Assembly: GCA_020438915.1 (NCBI GenBank)
Contig: JAGQTR010000057.1
Location: forward strand, 1-5,465
Length of the DNA stretch: 5,465 bases
From: Mycobacterium sp.
GTDB lineage: Bacteria; Actinomycetota; Actinomycetes; Mycobacteriales; Mycobacteriaceae
Direction: 5' to 3'
The notes below the pieces were generated by a model, which searched no databases, was not told the origin of the DNA, and saw nothing but the letters and a program-made list of their open reading frames with translations. The position numbers and the translations under genes are program-made. Below, piece after piece: positions 5,175 through 5,465 of the stretch (its first letter is position 1; every line of letters begins with the position of its first letter).

Positions 5175-5465
5175 TCAGCGGTCCGGGAGGGGGCGCTCGA
5201 CGATGGGTCGTCGCGGGTGTGGTCGGCGCTCGGCGCGCTTGGCGGCCAGGTACACCTGCGCGGTCTCGGCGGCCACCGTCTCCCAGGCGAAGTCCGATGT
5301 GAGGCGCTCACGTGCGGCCTCGGCCCGACGCGCGGCGGCGTCCGGGGAGTCGAGGGCGACCTGAATCGCCGCGGCGAGTGCGGCCACATCGTTGGGGGGG
5401 TGGGACAAACCGGTCACACCGTCGATCACGGCTTCGCCGAGACCGCCCGCGTTGGAGGTGACCAG
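5175..5465 (-). CDS. GT4-family glycosyltransferase, C-terminal fragment (Rv3032-like), 5' end outside the window
   Basis: Only the last 96 codons and the TGA (5177-5175) are in the window; the frame stays open through base 5465, so the gene continues to the right. The visible protein begins LVTSNAGGLGEAVIDGVTGL, the C-terminal nucleotide-sugar-binding loop of GT-B fold GT4 enzymes, and then HPPND, an alanine-rich helix (DVAALAAAIQVALDSPDAA), the helical FAWETVAAETAQVYLAAKR and a basic proline-rich tail ending PLPDR. This ending closely resembles my recollection of M. tuberculosis Rv3032, an alpha-1,4-glucosyltransferase that elongates the MGLP and glycogen-type glucan from a nucleotide-glucose donor. 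The donor-binding catalytic residues lie outside the window. It converges on zwf with 3 bp between the stop codons. Confidence 0.85.
   Translation of the reverse strand: MVTSNAGGLGEAVIDGVTGLSHPPNDVAALAAAIQVALDSPDAAARRAEAARERLTSDFAWETVAAETAQVYLAAKRAERRPHPRRPIVERPLPDR
5198..5213 (+). terminator. Possible terminator stem-loop after zwf
   Basis: CGACGA-TGGG-TCGTCG forms a perfect 6-bp stem with a 4-nt loop, starting 27 nt after the zwf stop and lying inside the opposing glycosyltransferase coding end. No T-run follows. Weak on its own, but it mirrors the arrangement at 1469-1488. Confidence 0.28.

Noticed and set aside
1..5465. tRNA/rRNA genes, CRISPR repeats, insertion sequences or phage genes
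   Set aside because: No repeated units, transposase-like frames, cloverleaf-type sequences or composition breaks were visible; nearly all the window is taken up by six ordinary genes.

Overview
The window looks like chromosomal DNA from a high-GC actinobacterium, most likely a mycobacterium (Mycolicibacterium-type). The reasons are the strongly G/C-biased third codon positions, GTG starts, and a gene order that, from memory, mirrors the M. tuberculosis Rv3037c-Rv3036c-Rv3035-Rv3034c-...-Rv3032 block in reversed orientation. That block is linked to methylglucose lipopolysaccharide (MGLP) biosynthesis. No database search was possible, so orthologue names rest on recognition of the proteins and their order.

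Layout, left to right: (1) the C-terminal part of a class I SAM-dependent methyltransferase with a THUMP-like domain (+, open at the left edge; Rv3037c-like). (2) A secreted DUF3298/MPT64-like protein (+; Rv3036c/TB22.2-like). (3) A convergent lipoprotein with PQQ-type beta-propeller repeats (-; Rv3035-like), whose 3' end overlaps gene 2 by 22 bp. (4) A 141-bp divergent intergenic region. (5) A left-handed beta-helix O-acyltransferase (+; Rv3034c-like). (6) A glucose-6-phosphate dehydrogenase, 18 bp behind it and probably co-transcribed (+). (7) The C-terminal 96 residues of a GT4 glycosyltransferase (-, open at the right edge; Rv3032-like), stopping 3 bp from the zwf stop.

Functional reading: the methyltransferase, acyltransferase and glycosyltransferase fit a locus that builds and decorates a cytosolic alpha-glucan of the MGLP type. 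The secreted protein and the lipoprotein are envelope proteins that travel with it; their part in the pathway is not shown by the sequence. The dehydrogenase is the unexpected member. From memory, M. tuberculosis does not have a zwf gene at this position, and this copy lacks the usual arginine that contacts the NADP 2'-phosphate.

I found no mobile element, CRISPR array, RNA gene or clear novel system. The points most worth following are the zwf placement and cofactor site, the odd translation start of zwf, a 14-bp perfect palindrome in front of the secreted-protein gene, and stem-loops placed just past two convergent stop codons.
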